DNA of 64,000 nucleotides from UBA4417 sp031550085. GTDB taxonomy: Bacteria; Bacteroidota; Bacteroidia; Bacteroidales; UBA4417. Numbering within the stretch: the stretch's first letter is position 1; every line of letters begins with the position of its first letter. The notes beneath the pieces were generated by a model. The model was not told the DNA's origin, made no database searches, and was given only the letters and a program-made list of their open reading frames with translations. Below, piece by piece: positions 17,459 to 26,147 of this stretch. The translations under genes and the position numbers were made by a program. The stretch lies in the NCBI GenBank assembly GCA_031550085.1, contig JAVBOY010000002.1, forward strand, positions 30,758 to 94,757, given 5' to 3'.

Positions 17459-18697
17459 ATGAAAAACAATTTAATTTTAATTTCATTGCTTATTCTGTTT
17501 CTTGCCGCAGTACCCGTTCAAGATAATAACAATAAACCAATTTTTTCGGAAAGCGAGGAATATTTTATCCCTTTTCAAATAATTGATAGCCATTTGTATG
17601 TAACAGTCAAAATCAATAACAAAGTAACTGCTTTGCTTTCTGTTGATAATGGTTGTCCCGATCTCCATTTAACTGAATCGTTTGCAAAAAAACATGCAGA
17701 AGCGTTAGGACTCACATTTTATCCTGATATGAAATCTGTAAGCTATTTCCCTGGTAGTCCAAATCAAAAATGCTATATTGCACAAGGAAACTTGTTTTTC
17801 CAAGTAAAAGATTCTATTTTCGAGAATCAAACAGAATCTTTATATTATTCAAATCATGACATTATAAAAAATCATTGTTCTATTCTGTCTTCCGGAGACA
17901 TTCTACAATTTTTACCTGCTGAAGCTGCCGGAATTATTCCATTAAAGTGTTTGGTAAAGAACAATTTAATTCGAATCAATTTTCGAGACAATCGCATAGA
18001 ATTTCCCTCCCGAATTGATTCTACGCTGAAAAAAGAATATAACGAATATGATTACAAAACTGTGAACCGACTTCAGGTAGTTCAATACCCCATAACTTTT
18101 TCGGATACCAAAGGAATGCAAAAAACATTTTCATTCAAAACTGTTTTTGATTTAGGTTTCGGAGGAAATTTTAGTTTTCTTAATACAAAGATTGTCTCGC
18201 TGGCAAAACAATTTGAAAGCAAAAACTATGAATCTTCATTCCGTTTTTTTGACGAAATAATAGCCGGAAAAGATAAACTAAAATTGAACTACATAAATAT
18301 TGTTTCATCCAATACAAATATGCCTTTTGACATGCTTGTTGGAATAAAAATTTTGTCCAACTACGATATTTATTTTGATTATAAAAATTCGAAAATTTAC
18401 ACCAAAGCCTTATCGAAAGATAAGTTTTCACTATCCCCTTCATCAGCTCCGGGCTTTTTTACTGTAACAAAAAAGAGAGATAATGCTTATATTCAATGTC
18501 ATATTACAGCCATAAACCCGGCTACAAGTAAATTTTCATATAAACTGTACGACGAGATTTTAGCAGTTGATAATGTGTACTTACAAATGCTGTCTTTGGA
18601 TAGTGCAAAAAGATTGCTGGTAAATAGAGATGAGATTCAGATCCTGTTAATAAAAAGAAATCAAGATACGCTATTATTAAAGCGTGACCGAGAATAA
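17459..18697 (+). CDS. Retropepsin-like aspartyl protease-fold protein with C-terminal PDZ-like domain
   Basis: A 412-residue protein with a hydrophobic N-terminus (about 1-20) that should export it. It carries two aspartyl-protease-like half-repeats: VTALLSVDNGCPDLHL (about 60) and FKTVFDLGFGGNFSFLN (about 228). The expected catalytic DTG/DSG is DNG in the first and DLG in the second, so activity is doubtful. The C-terminal 100 residues (IQCHITAINPA, YDEILAVDNVYL, LSLDSAKRLL) look like a PDZ domain. It follows the immunity-type transporter in the same direction and may be part of the same RiPP-associated group, for example as a processing or sensing protein. Confidence 0.65.
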   Translation: MKNNLILISLLILFLAAVPVQDNNNKPIFSESEEYFIPFQIIDSHLYVTVKINNKVTALLSVDNGCPDLHLTESFAKKHAEALGLTFYPDMKSVSYFPGSPNQKCYIAQGNLFFQVKDSIFENQTESLYYSNHDIIKNHCSILSSGDILQFLPAEAAGIIPLKCLVKNNLIRINFRDNRIEFPSRIDSTLKKEYNEYDYKTVNRLQVVQYPITFSDTKGMQKTFSFKTVFDLGFGGNFSFLNTKIVSLAKQFESKNYESSFRFFDEIIAGKDKLKLNYINIVSSNTNMPFDMLVGIKILSNYDIYFDYKNSKIYTKALSKDKFSLSPSSAPGFFTVTKKRDNAYIQCHITAINPATSKFSYKLYDEILAVDNVYLQMLSLDSAKRLLVNRDEIQILLIKRNQDTLLLKRDRE

Positions 18698-18804
18698 AAA
18701 GCTGCACTTGTCCGTTAGAATTCAGGATAGATAAACTTTTTGAACTTAATTTTGATTGACTTGGAATCACGTAAGTAATTTATTTATAGTAATTTTAGTT
18801 TTCT

Positions 18805-19127
18805 TATTAGTTTAGATGGCAACCGCGAGTACCACTCGCACCGTGTAATAAAAAACATCCGCCTGCTCAAAGACCGGCATCCCGATTATTTCGAAAAGCG
18901 TGTAAACTTTAATGCCGTGCTCACAACCGCAGCACTTATGAGGATGTATACCACTTTATCAAAGATGAATTTGGTAAAATCGCCAATATCACTGCGCTAA
19001 ACGATATCGGCATTCGCGATGATAAGAAGGAGTTGTTTATGGCAACCTACCGCAACCCCAACCAAAGCCTGATGCAATCGGAACATTACGATGAAATAGA
19101 AAAGGAAATGTTTATCAAATCGGGCAA
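18805..19127 (+). pseudogene. Radical-SAM peptide maturase remnant
   Basis: It reads SLDGNREYH then VIKNIRLLKDRHPDYF and EKRVNFNAVLT. After a one-base frameshift it continues in another frame with STYEDVYHFIKDEFG, LNDIGIRDDKKELFM and SLMQSEHYDEIEKEMFIKSG. This matches the central part of Bacteroidota radical-SAM/SPASM peptide maturases that modify Gly-Gly-leader peptides. The N-terminal CxxxCxxC cluster and the SPASM Cys residues are absent. It is about 105 codons of an enzyme usually near 450, so it is dead. Confidence 0.6.
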
Positions 19128-19130
19128 AAA

Positions 19131-19308
19131 AACCAAAACATCACCGCCGGAGAAACTTTGCTGACCATTGTTCCCAACGATTCGGCAACAGTTGGACTTA
19201 TCACAAGAAATGCAAGGCTCAGCCGAAATTATTACCCATGACTTGCGCCTACTCGATCGCTTCCTAAACCCTATAAAATCGGTATTGAAAAGGCAAAAGC
19301 GTAGTTAG
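19131..19308 (+). pseudogene. HlyD-family export adaptor remnant (two C-terminal pieces)
   Basis: Directly fused to the maturase remnant, one frame reads NITAGETLLTIVPNDSATV, the lipoyl/barrel end of HlyD-type adaptors. From about 19186 another frame reads SQEMQGSAEIITHDLRLL then DRFLNPIKSVL and a stop at 19306, the typical C-terminal helix of Bacteroidota HlyD proteins of peptide exporters. The barrel between them is deleted. Such adaptors work with peptidase-containing ABC exporters that cleave at Gly-Gly, which fits the precursor at 12640. Confidence 0.6.
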
Positions 19309-19374
19309 TGAAAAGTTGACAATGGACAATAAGTTTTTGCAGAAAGCAGAAGGCAAAAGCAGTTGATTTAAGCA

Positions 19375-19418
19375 AAAAATCCTTCGAATACCGAAACCGG
19401 CATTCGAAGGATTTTCAA
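19375..19418 (-). terminator. Terminator of the methylmalonyl-CoA mutase unit
   Basis: AATCCTTCGAAT pairs perfectly with ATTCGAAGGATT around a 12-nt loop, with a T run on the minus strand. It lies 17 nt after the stop of the large-subunit gene. Confidence 0.8.
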
Positions 19419-19434
19419 TCTTAAAAAGAAAAAA

Positions 19435-21573
19435 CTATTTCCGCGATTCAATTAAAATTTCCAACATTTTAATCGCGCAATCGGGAATTTTAGTTCCGGG
19501 ACCAAATACGGCTACCGCTCCCGAATCATACAGGAATTGGTAATCCTGTGCCGGAATTACGCCTCCCACAATGACCATAATGTCCTCGCGGCCCAGTTTT
19601 TTTAATTCTTCAATGACTTGCGGCACCAACGTTTTGTGTCCGGCAGCCAAACTGGAAACGCCTAGAATATGAACGTCGTTTTCCACCGCCTGGCGTGCGG
19701 CTTCAGCCGGTGTTTGGAACAAGGGACCGATGTCCACGTCGAAGCCGATATCGGCATAGCCGGTTGCAACTACTTTGGCGCCTCGGTCGTGCCCGTCCTG
19801 CCCCATCTTGGCAATCATGATGCGCGGGCGGCGGCCTTCCAATTCGGCAAACTGATCGGCCATTTGGCAGGCTTTCTTAAAGTCGTCGTCGTTTGCCGAC
19901 TCGCCTGAATAAACTCCTGATATGGATCGTATCACAGCTTTATACCTTCCGTAAACTTTTTCTAATGCAGAACTGATTTCTCCCAACGAAGCGCGTTTGC
20001 GGGCCGCGTCAATGGCTAATTCCAGAAGATTTCCTTCGTTGGTTTCGGCGCAACGGGTCAATGCGGCCAAAACAGCATCGACGTCGGCCTGGTTGCGGTT
20101 GGCGCGCAATTGTTTCAAGCGTTCGAGCTGCGCCAAACGAACGGCCGTATTGTCCACTTCCAAAATTTCGAGCGGATCTTCTTTTTCCAGGCGATATTTG
20201 TTCACGCCCACAATGGTTTCCTTGCCTGCATCAATGCGTGCCTGTTTGCGGGCAGCCGCTTCTTCGATGCGCATTTTGGGAATTCCGGTTTCGATGGCTT
20301 TGGCCATACCGCCCAATTCTTCCACTTCCTGAATCAAGGCCCAGGCTTTGTGCGCAATTTCGTGGGTCAGACTTTCCACATAATAGGAACCGGCCCACGG
20401 ATCGACCACACGGCAGATGTTGGTTTCTTCCTGTAAATAAATTTGCGTGTTCCGGGCAATACGGGCCGAAAAATCGGTAGGTAATGCAATGGCTTCGTCC
20501 AATGCATTGGTATGCAACGATTGGGTGTGTCCCAATGCAGCGCCCAGGGCTTCGATACAAGTGCGGGTGACGTTGTTGAACGGGTCTTGTTCCGTCAAGC
20601 TCCAGCCCGAAGTTTGCGAGTGGGTACGCAACGCCATGCTCTTGGGATCTTTGGGATTGAACTGGCGGACAATTTTAGCCCAAAGCAAACGGGCGGCACG
20701 CATTTTGGCGATTTCCATAAAATGGTTCATGCCGATGGCCCAGAAAAACGACAAGCGCGGCGCAAACGAATCGATCGGAATGCCGGCTTCAATGCCTTTG
20801 CGAAGGTATTCCAATCCGTCGGCCAACGTGTAGGCCAATTCGATGTCGGCGGTAGCTCCGGCTTCTTGCATGTGGTAGCCCGAAATGGAAATGGAATTGA
20901 ATTTCTTCATGTTTTTGGAAGTAAATTCAAAAATGTCGGCAATGATTTTCATGGAAGGAATGGGCGGATAGATGTAGGTGTTCCGCACCATAAATTCCTT
21001 CAAAATATCGTTTTGGATGGTTCCGCTCAATTTATCCATGGACACGCCTTGTTCTTCGGCGGCTACAATGTAAAAGGCCAAAATCGGCAACACGGCGCCG
21101 TTCATGGTCATGGAAACCGACATTTTGTCCAACGGAATCTGGTCGAACAAAATTTTCATATCCAGAATAGAATCAATCGCCACACCGGCTTTTCCTACGT
21201 CGCCAACCACACGTTCGTGGTCGGAATCGTATCCTCGGTGGGTTGCCAGGTCAAACGCAACGGAAAGCCCCATTTGGCCGGCGGCCAAGTTGCGACGGTA
21301 AAAAGCGTTCGATTCCTCGGCAGTGGAAAATCCTGCATATTGGCGGATTGTCCAGGGTTTCATAACATACATGGTGCTGTACGGTCCGCGTAAAAACGGG
21401 GTAATTCCGGCAGCGTATTGCAAGTGTTCCATGTTTTTAAGGTCGTCGGCCGTGTAAACGGCTTTTACCTCTATTTGCTCGTTGGTCATCCAGTTTGCAC
21501 CATCACCGTTGGCTTGCGAGCCTTCGGACTGTACCGGAGCTTTGTAATCCAGATGTTTAAAATCGGGTCGCAT
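19435..21573 (-). CDS. mutB: Methylmalonyl-CoA mutase, large (catalytic) subunit
   Basis: Interconverts succinyl-CoA and methylmalonyl-CoA with adenosylcobalamin, in the succinate-propionate pathway of many Bacteroidales. 712 residues. The N-terminal TIM barrel contains RGPYSTMY and WTIRQYAGFS (about 60-80) and RTHSQTSGWSLTEQ (about 320-335). The C-terminal B12 domain has DGHDRGAKV (about 592, with the cobalt-ligand His), then SLAAGHKTL and IVGGVIP. It lies 46 bp after the small subunit gene, so they form one operon. No epimerase or MeaB chaperone gene is adjacent. Confidence 0.95.
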   Translation of the reverse strand: MRPDFKHLDYKAPVQSEGSQANGDGANWMTNEQIEVKAVYTADDLKNMEHLQYAAGITPFLRGPYSTMYVMKPWTIRQYAGFSTAEESNAFYRRNLAAGQMGLSVAFDLATHRGYDSDHERVVGDVGKAGVAIDSILDMKILFDQIPLDKMSVSMTMNGAVLPILAFYIVAAEEQGVSMDKLSGTIQNDILKEFMVRNTYIYPPIPSMKIIADIFEFTSKNMKKFNSISISGYHMQEAGATADIELAYTLADGLEYLRKGIEAGIPIDSFAPRLSFFWAIGMNHFMEIAKMRAARLLWAKIVRQFNPKDPKSMALRTHSQTSGWSLTEQDPFNNVTRTCIEALGAALGHTQSLHTNALDEAIALPTDFSARIARNTQIYLQEETNICRVVDPWAGSYYVESLTHEIAHKAWALIQEVEELGGMAKAIETGIPKMRIEEAAARKQARIDAGKETIVGVNKYRLEKEDPLEILEVDNTAVRLAQLERLKQLRANRNQADVDAVLAALTRCAETNEGNLLELAIDAARKRASLGEISSALEKVYGRYKAVIRSISGVYSGESANDDDFKKACQMADQFAELEGRRPRIMIAKMGQDGHDRGAKVVATGYADIGFDVDIGPLFQTPAEAARQAVENDVHILGVSSLAAGHKTLVPQVIEELKKLGREDIMVIVGGVIPAQDYQFLYDSGAVAVFGPGTKIPDCAIKMLEILIESRK

Positions 21574-21619
21574 GGTACTTAATATTTTTAATTATTTGAT
21601 TACTACTAAATCTATAAAA

Positions 21620-23527
21620 CTAAAAGATCCCCAGCTTATCCTGGAATGCCGTCAAACTTTCTACCAGATTGCAGCGAACATGGATGAAATCGTCGACTCC
21701 GGCGGTTTTCAACGCATCGATCATTTCTTTCGGGAATCCGGCAACCATAACTTGTAAACCAGGATTCTCAGCCTTGAGTTTTTGGGCTATTTCCGGAGCG
21801 AGATCGGCATATTCTTCATCGCTGGAACAAATGGTGATAATTTCGGCTTTGGATTCCAAGGCAGCTTTTACGCCTTCGTCAATGGAAGCGAATCCGGAAT
21901 TATCCAATACTTCGAATCCGGCGCAACCAAAGAAATTGGTGGCAAACATGGCGCGGGCTTTGCGCATGGCCAGGTTTCCCACGTTGAACAGGAATACGGA
22001 CGGGCGTTTGTTGCCGTCTTCGACAAACAGTTCGGTGGCGATGCGCATTTCGTCGAACACATCGGTGGCGCGCGTCAATTGAAGTTTCTTATAGGTGGAG
22101 GGTTTATCTTCCAAAATTTCTTCGTCGTCAATGGCTTCTTCCTCTTCGTCGTCGATATCTTCGAATTTTTCCAGCATGGTTTCGCTGAGGTTGGGGTACT
22201 GGTTGGTTCCCAAGAAAATCATTTTACGGGTCGCCACATCTTTTTCACGCTCGGCAGCCATTTTTTCAATTTCATCTTGAATAAAGTTGGCTTTGACGGC
22301 TTCGACCATACCGCCTTTTTCTTCGACCAGTTGGAACAATTTCCAGGCGGCTTGGGCAAAGCTGTCGGTCAAGCTTTCGATATAATACGAGCCGGCGCCC
22401 GGATCGACCACTTTATCCAAATAAGATTCTTCTTTCAGGATGATTTGCTGGTTGCGGGCAATGCGCAACGAAAATTCATCCGGATTCTTGTAATACAAAT
22501 CAAACGGCATAATGGTCAACGAGCCGGTTCCGCCCAACACGGCGCTCATGGCTTCGGTGGTGGTGCGCAAAATATTGACATACGGATCGTAAAGCGATTT
22601 GTTCCACTGGCTGGTGGAGCAATGCATACGCATCATCGAGGTTTCTTTGTGCCCGGGTTGATATTGCTCTACAATGTGTGCCCACAACATGCGTGCGGCA
22701 CGGAGTTTGGCAATCTCCATAAAATAGTTGGAACCTACGGCAAACGTAAATTGAATGCGGGGGGCTATGTCATCAACCTTCAGGCCGGCATCGACTCCCG
22801 CAGCCAAATACTCATTGGCCGAAGCCAATGCAAAGGCCAATTCCTGAACCAAGGTCGCTCCGGAATTGTGGAAATACTGGGCATTTACATTGATGACCTT
22901 GAACTTGGGCAGGGTTTCCATTCCCAATTTCAGCAACTTCACCACCTCGTTAAGGTCGTTTTCCTGGTTGTCCCAAAAATCGCCGTTCATCAGCAAATAG
23001 CTAATGGGATCGCAGTCGAAAGAGCCTTTTAATTGCGCAACATCGGCTTTCTGATGTTTGCAATATTCAGCCAGTAATTTGGCCAATTGGAGGTAAGAAG
23101 GAGCTGCAAAAAAATGAATCCCGGTATTTTTGAGATCAATATTATTCAAAAGGATATTCAGGTTATCGGCTGATTCGATCAGGGAAGCATCGAAACCGAT
23201 GCCGGTTGCTCCGCGTTTCAATGCGTCAACGGCAATGCGGTTTGCTTCTTCCGGATCGTCCAGTTCGACTTCCTGGCGGATTTCCCAGGCATTGTTTTTC
23301 GGGCAGTTGCCACGAACAAAGGGATACTCTCCCGGCTGGGTATGGGTATCAATTCCCTCTAAAGCTTCGGATCGATAGTATGGTTTTACGGAAATGCCTT
23401 CGTTGGTTTTCCAAATGAGCTTTTTTTCGTAATCGGCGCCTTTGAGGTCTTCCACAATTTTGGCTTCCCAATCGGCTGTGGGCACCGGCGGAAATTCATT
23501 AAATAGTTTGTCGTTGAGCGGGTCCAT
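21620..23527 (-). CDS. mutA: Methylmalonyl-CoA mutase, small subunit
   Basis: A 635-residue non-catalytic partner of the large subunit. The barrel part is present (PYYRSEALEGID, YPFVRGNCPKNN, HCSTSQWNKSLYDP). The B12-like C-terminal domain lacks the DxHxxG cobalt ligand, as expected for this subunit. An acidic stretch (EDIDDEEEEAIDDEEILED, about residues 440-460) sits in the linker between barrel and C-terminal domain. A -7 box lies at 23576-23583. It is first in the operon. Confidence 0.93.
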   Translation of the reverse strand: MDPLNDKLFNEFPPVPTADWEAKIVEDLKGADYEKKLIWKTNEGISVKPYYRSEALEGIDTHTQPGEYPFVRGNCPKNNAWEIRQEVELDDPEEANRIAVDALKRGATGIGFDASLIESADNLNILLNNIDLKNTGIHFFAAPSYLQLAKLLAEYCKHQKADVAQLKGSFDCDPISYLLMNGDFWDNQENDLNEVVKLLKLGMETLPKFKVINVNAQYFHNSGATLVQELAFALASANEYLAAGVDAGLKVDDIAPRIQFTFAVGSNYFMEIAKLRAARMLWAHIVEQYQPGHKETSMMRMHCSTSQWNKSLYDPYVNILRTTTEAMSAVLGGTGSLTIMPFDLYYKNPDEFSLRIARNQQIILKEESYLDKVVDPGAGSYYIESLTDSFAQAAWKLFQLVEEKGGMVEAVKANFIQDEIEKMAAEREKDVATRKMIFLGTNQYPNLSETMLEKFEDIDDEEEEAIDDEEILEDKPSTYKKLQLTRATDVFDEMRIATELFVEDGNKRPSVFLFNVGNLAMRKARAMFATNFFGCAGFEVLDNSGFASIDEGVKAALESKAEIITICSSDEEYADLAPEIAQKLKAENPGLQVMVAGFPKEMIDALKTAGVDDFIHVRCNLVESLTAFQDKLGIF

Positions 23528-23575
23528 TGCAAAACGTTTAAGTTTATATTCAATCTAACTCGGTTAAATCAACGG

Positions 23576-23583
23576 CAAAGGTA
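23576..23583 (-). promoter_or_regulatory. -7 box of the mutAB operon
   Basis: TACCTTTG on the minus strand, 48 nt before the ATG at 23527. No clear TTTG lies at the expected distance upstream. A run of five GGGG tracts starts 41 bp further upstream. Confidence 0.55.
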
Positions 23584-23623
23584 GGAATTTGTCGGATATT
23601 TTTTTGTTTTTGGTTAAATTGAT

Positions 23624-23663
23624 GGGGAAACTGGGGAAATTGGGGAAGTCGGGGAAATTGGGG
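23624..23663 (+). repeat. Five GGGG tracts with 9-bp period (G-quadruplex candidate)
   Basis: GGGG occurs at 23624, 23633, 23642, 23651 and 23660, separated each time by five bases of AAACT, AAATT or AAGTC type. The plus strand could fold into a G-quadruplex upstream of the mutAB promoter. A related C-rich run occurs at 24092-24122. Confidence 0.7.
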
Positions 23664-23689
23664 CCGGAATTACGAATGAGTTTTTAGTA

Positions 23690-24180
23690 AACAAGTTGAC
23701 GGGTAAACGAGGTTTAGTTGCAGAAAGAAGAAAGCAGCAGGCAGAAAGGATTTCATTAATTGAAAATGGAAAATTGAGAGTTGAAAATGAATGTTTTTCA
23801 ATAAACAATTCAACAACTCAACGATTCAACCAATAATGATGAATTCCGCGTCATTTCGACTGGAGCGAAATGGAGAAATCCCTTTCCTCCCATTAAATTA
23901 AGAATGAAGAATTAAAAGTGAAAATTTGAATTTTATCAATAAACAATTCTACAAACTACCCACGCTTCACAAATAAACAATTAAACAGTTCAACAATTAA
24001 ACAATTAAACTGACATTTCACCCTATGCGATTAAAACAGTTTATTATTAGATTGATTTATCGTATTCAATAAAAATAAAATACCAACCATTTCCCCGGCT
24101 TTCCCATTTTCCCCGGTTTTACCCAATTCACAACAAACAGTTCAACACTTCAACAATTAAACAGTTCAACAAATGCCCAT
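23690..24180. repeat. Composite noncoding repeat block 1 (inverted orientation)
   Basis: The block is made of modules that recur at 43.5-44.2, 46.5-46.9, 49.2-49.5 and 53.3-53.7 kb. Here they are in reverse orientation: runs of TTCAACAATTAAACAGTTC, the module GTCATTTCGACTGGAGCGAA at 23850, and an AT-rich element (24024-24074) ending in TATGCGATTAAAA. No ORF is supported. Confidence 0.6.
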
Positions 24181-24188
24181 TTCATCGT

Positions 24189-24947
24189 TTACCCTTTATT
24201 TGAAGGTTTCAGGCGGCGGGTTAATCCGGTACCGAATATAAAATCGCTCAGTTCGGTGTTGTCGGTATGGAGAACGTTGTGCTGGTCGCCTTCCCACCAG
24301 ATTTTGCCGTTGTAAAGGAAGTATATTTTCTCGCCGATTTCCAGCACGGAATTCATATCGTGGGTTACTACCACCGTAGTCATGTTAAACTCGTGGGTCA
24401 ACTCGTGGATGAGGGCGTCGATTAAGGCCGAGGTCAGCGGATCCAGACCGGAGTTGGGTTCGTCGCAGAACAGGTATTTGGGATTCATGGCAATGGCGCG
24501 GGCAATGGCGACGCGTTTTTTCATGCCGCCGCTCAATTCGGAGGGATAGAGTTTGTTTGCGTTCTCGAGGTTGACACGTTGCAGGCACCAGTTGGCTCGG
24601 TCGCGCTTTTCGGCCGGGCTCATTTTTGAAAACATGGTGAGGGGAAATTCCACGTTTTCTTCAGCCGTCATGCTGTCGAACAAAGCGCCTCCCTGAAACA
24701 GCATGCCGAGTTCCTGGCGGATGACTTTCGTTTCTTCGTACGACATTTTCGAGAATTGCCGGCCATCGTAAAGCACCTGTCCGTTATCGGGTTCCAATAG
24801 GCCTACCAGGCATTTGAGCAATACGGTTTTCCCCATGCCACTTTGCCCGATGATAAGATTGGTTTTTCCTTTGTCCAGTTGAATGCTGATGTCATCCAAC
24901 ACCAGCCGGTCGCCAAATTTTTTGGTAATATGTCTTGTTTCGATCAT
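24189..24947 (-). CDS. mlaF: ABC transporter ATP-binding protein, MlaF type
   Basis: A 252-residue ATPase of the Mla (outer-membrane lipid asymmetry) family. It has Walker A GQSGMGKTVL (about 33), signature ELSGGMKKRVAIARA (about 137), Walker B YLFCDEPNSGLDP (about 158) and switch His VVVTHDM. The GMKKR form of the signature fits the Mla/Ttg2 group. It overlaps the permease gene by 4 bp (ATGA). Together they energise phospholipid exchange between membranes. The MCE-domain protein usually found in such systems is not in this cluster. Confidence 0.85.
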   Translation of the reverse strand: MIETRHITKKFGDRLVLDDISIQLDKGKTNLIIGQSGMGKTVLLKCLVGLLEPDNGQVLYDGRQFSKMSYEETKVIRQELGMLFQGGALFDSMTAEENVEFPLTMFSKMSPAEKRDRANWCLQRVNLENANKLYPSELSGGMKKRVAIARAIAMNPKYLFCDEPNSGLDPLTSALIDALIHELTHEFNMTTVVVTHDMNSVLEIGEKIYFLYNGKIWWEGDQHNVLHTDNTELSDFIFGTGLTRRLKPSNKG

Positions 24948-25684
24948 GCCAACAAAATTTGGGTAAGAATCAGGTTTGAAAAGATGACCGCAATACTACT
25001 CCAAACAACGCCTTTGGTGCTGGCCTCGCCGACTTCCAATGCGCCGCCGCTGGTGTAAAATCCGTGGTAAGCGGATACGGATGTGACGATAAACGCAAAG
25101 ACCACGGTTTTAATGAGGGCATACCAGATGTCGTACATTTTGAAAAAGGCTTGCACGCCATATACAAACACTTCGGAAGATACCGTATGGGTGGCCGTTC
25201 CGGCAAACCATCCTCCGCCAATGCCCAATACCATGCTCATCATGATTAAAAAAGGAAAAATCAGGATGGCGGCTACAATTTTAGGTAGAATCAAGTAAGA
25301 GGCGGGATTGATTCCCATGATTTCCAGGGCATCCACTTGCTCGGTCACGCGCATGGTGCCGAGTTCGGAGGCGATTCGGGAACCGACTTTCCCGCAAAGG
25401 ATGAGGCTGATGATGGTGGGCGAAAATTCGAGGACGATGGATTGGCGTGTGGCAAATCCCACAGTATACAGGGGAATCAACGGACCATCGATTTGAAACG
25501 CAGTTTGGATACAAACCACGGCGCCCATAAAAACCGAAATAATCGCCACAATGGCGATGGATTGCATGCCGATGTGATCGATTTCAAGCAATATTTGCCT
25601 GCGATAGATTGATTTTTTTTCAGGTTGTTTAAATACCTGCTTCATCAAAATCAAATATCGGCCAATATGGTAGAAAATCTTCAT
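24944..25684 (-). CDS. mlaE: ABC transporter permease, MlaE type
   Basis: A 246-residue membrane protein from the ATG at 25684 (MKIFYHIGRYLILMKQVF); a TTG at 25705 is in frame but less likely. Family features are the amphipathic N-terminal interface helix, the FSPTIISLILCGKVGSRIASE segment and GTMRVTEQVDALEIMGINP, which form the conserved MlaE core. Five or six membrane segments are seen. It is translationally coupled to mlaF. Confidence 0.85.
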   Translation of the reverse strand: MKIFYHIGRYLILMKQVFKQPEKKSIYRRQILLEIDHIGMQSIAIVAIISVFMGAVVCIQTAFQIDGPLIPLYTVGFATRQSIVLEFSPTIISLILCGKVGSRIASELGTMRVTEQVDALEIMGINPASYLILPKIVAAILIFPFLIMMSMVLGIGGGWFAGTATHTVSSEVFVYGVQAFFKMYDIWYALIKTVVFAFIVTSVSAYHGFYTSGGALEVGEASTKGVVWSSIAVIFSNLILTQILLA

Positions 25685-25753
25685 CGGTAACAATAATTCT
25701 TGCAAATTTGCGTATTTTTTTAACTCCGTGATCCTAAAATTGTTTTCTTTTTT

Positions 25754-25945
25754 ATGGGCGACTTTCTTATAAATAGATTAAAACATTGGTTTTCAATAAA
25801 AAACGCTTTTGTTCTCCTTTTATTATTTTCCCTGGTGTTGGGAGGGTGTATTTCATCGAATAAAAGCAAGGGGATCCAACACAAAAAACCTTTGAATTCG
25901 AGCAGCAACCACCGTAAAATCAATAGAGACTGCGGTTGCAGTTAA
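25754..25945 (+). CDS. Small putative lipoprotein
   Basis: A 63-residue protein. A hydrophobic segment (FVLLLLFSLVLGGC, about residues 19-32) ends in LGGC, a good lipobox. The mature part is about 30 residues, polar and basic, and ends in DCGCS. The function is unknown. It is divergent from mlaE and is followed by a hairpin with a T run at 26038-26056 that could end its transcript. Short length is the main doubt. Confidence 0.5.
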   Translation: MGDFLINRLKHWFSIKNAFVLLLLFSLVLGGCISSNKSKGIQHKKPLNSSSNHRKINRDCGCS

Positions 25946-26037
25946 TTTCGGCGTATCTTCCTTTCCATCCGGGCGAAATTACTTGCATTACTTGAGGTCG
26001 TGCCTGATGTTTTAGCGATAGCCTCGTTATTATATTT

Positions 26038-26056
26038 ACCGGCATAAACCGGTTTT
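26038..26056 (+). terminator. Possible terminator of the small lipoprotein gene
   Basis: ACCGG and CCGGT are separated by six bases and followed by Ts. The stem is short. Confidence 0.4.
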
Positions 26057-26088
26057 TCCAATTATAAAATGTACTTGCCACCCAAAAA

Positions 26089-26120
26089 CAAAGAGGCTCC
26101 CGCTCCGGAAGCCTCTTTTG
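26089..26120 (-). terminator. Terminator of the nfeD-floA unit
   Basis: AAAGAGGCT and AGCCTCTTT pair around a GC-rich loop, with a T-rich tail on both strands. It lies 28 bp after the floA stop. Confidence 0.75.
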
Positions 26121-26147
26121 CTTGTGCAAGAGATTTTAACCACTTGC

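Noticed and set aside
20512..21393. A 293-codon open frame on the plus strand
   Set aside because: It runs opposite to the methylmalonyl-CoA mutase large-subunit gene, which has clear motifs throughout. The His/Gly/Phe-rich product has no domain; it is a shadow of codon bias.
21782..23032. A 416-codon open frame on the plus strand
   Set aside because: Antisense to the mutase small-subunit gene. It has Phe/Gly/His-rich low-complexity composition and no recognisable motif.
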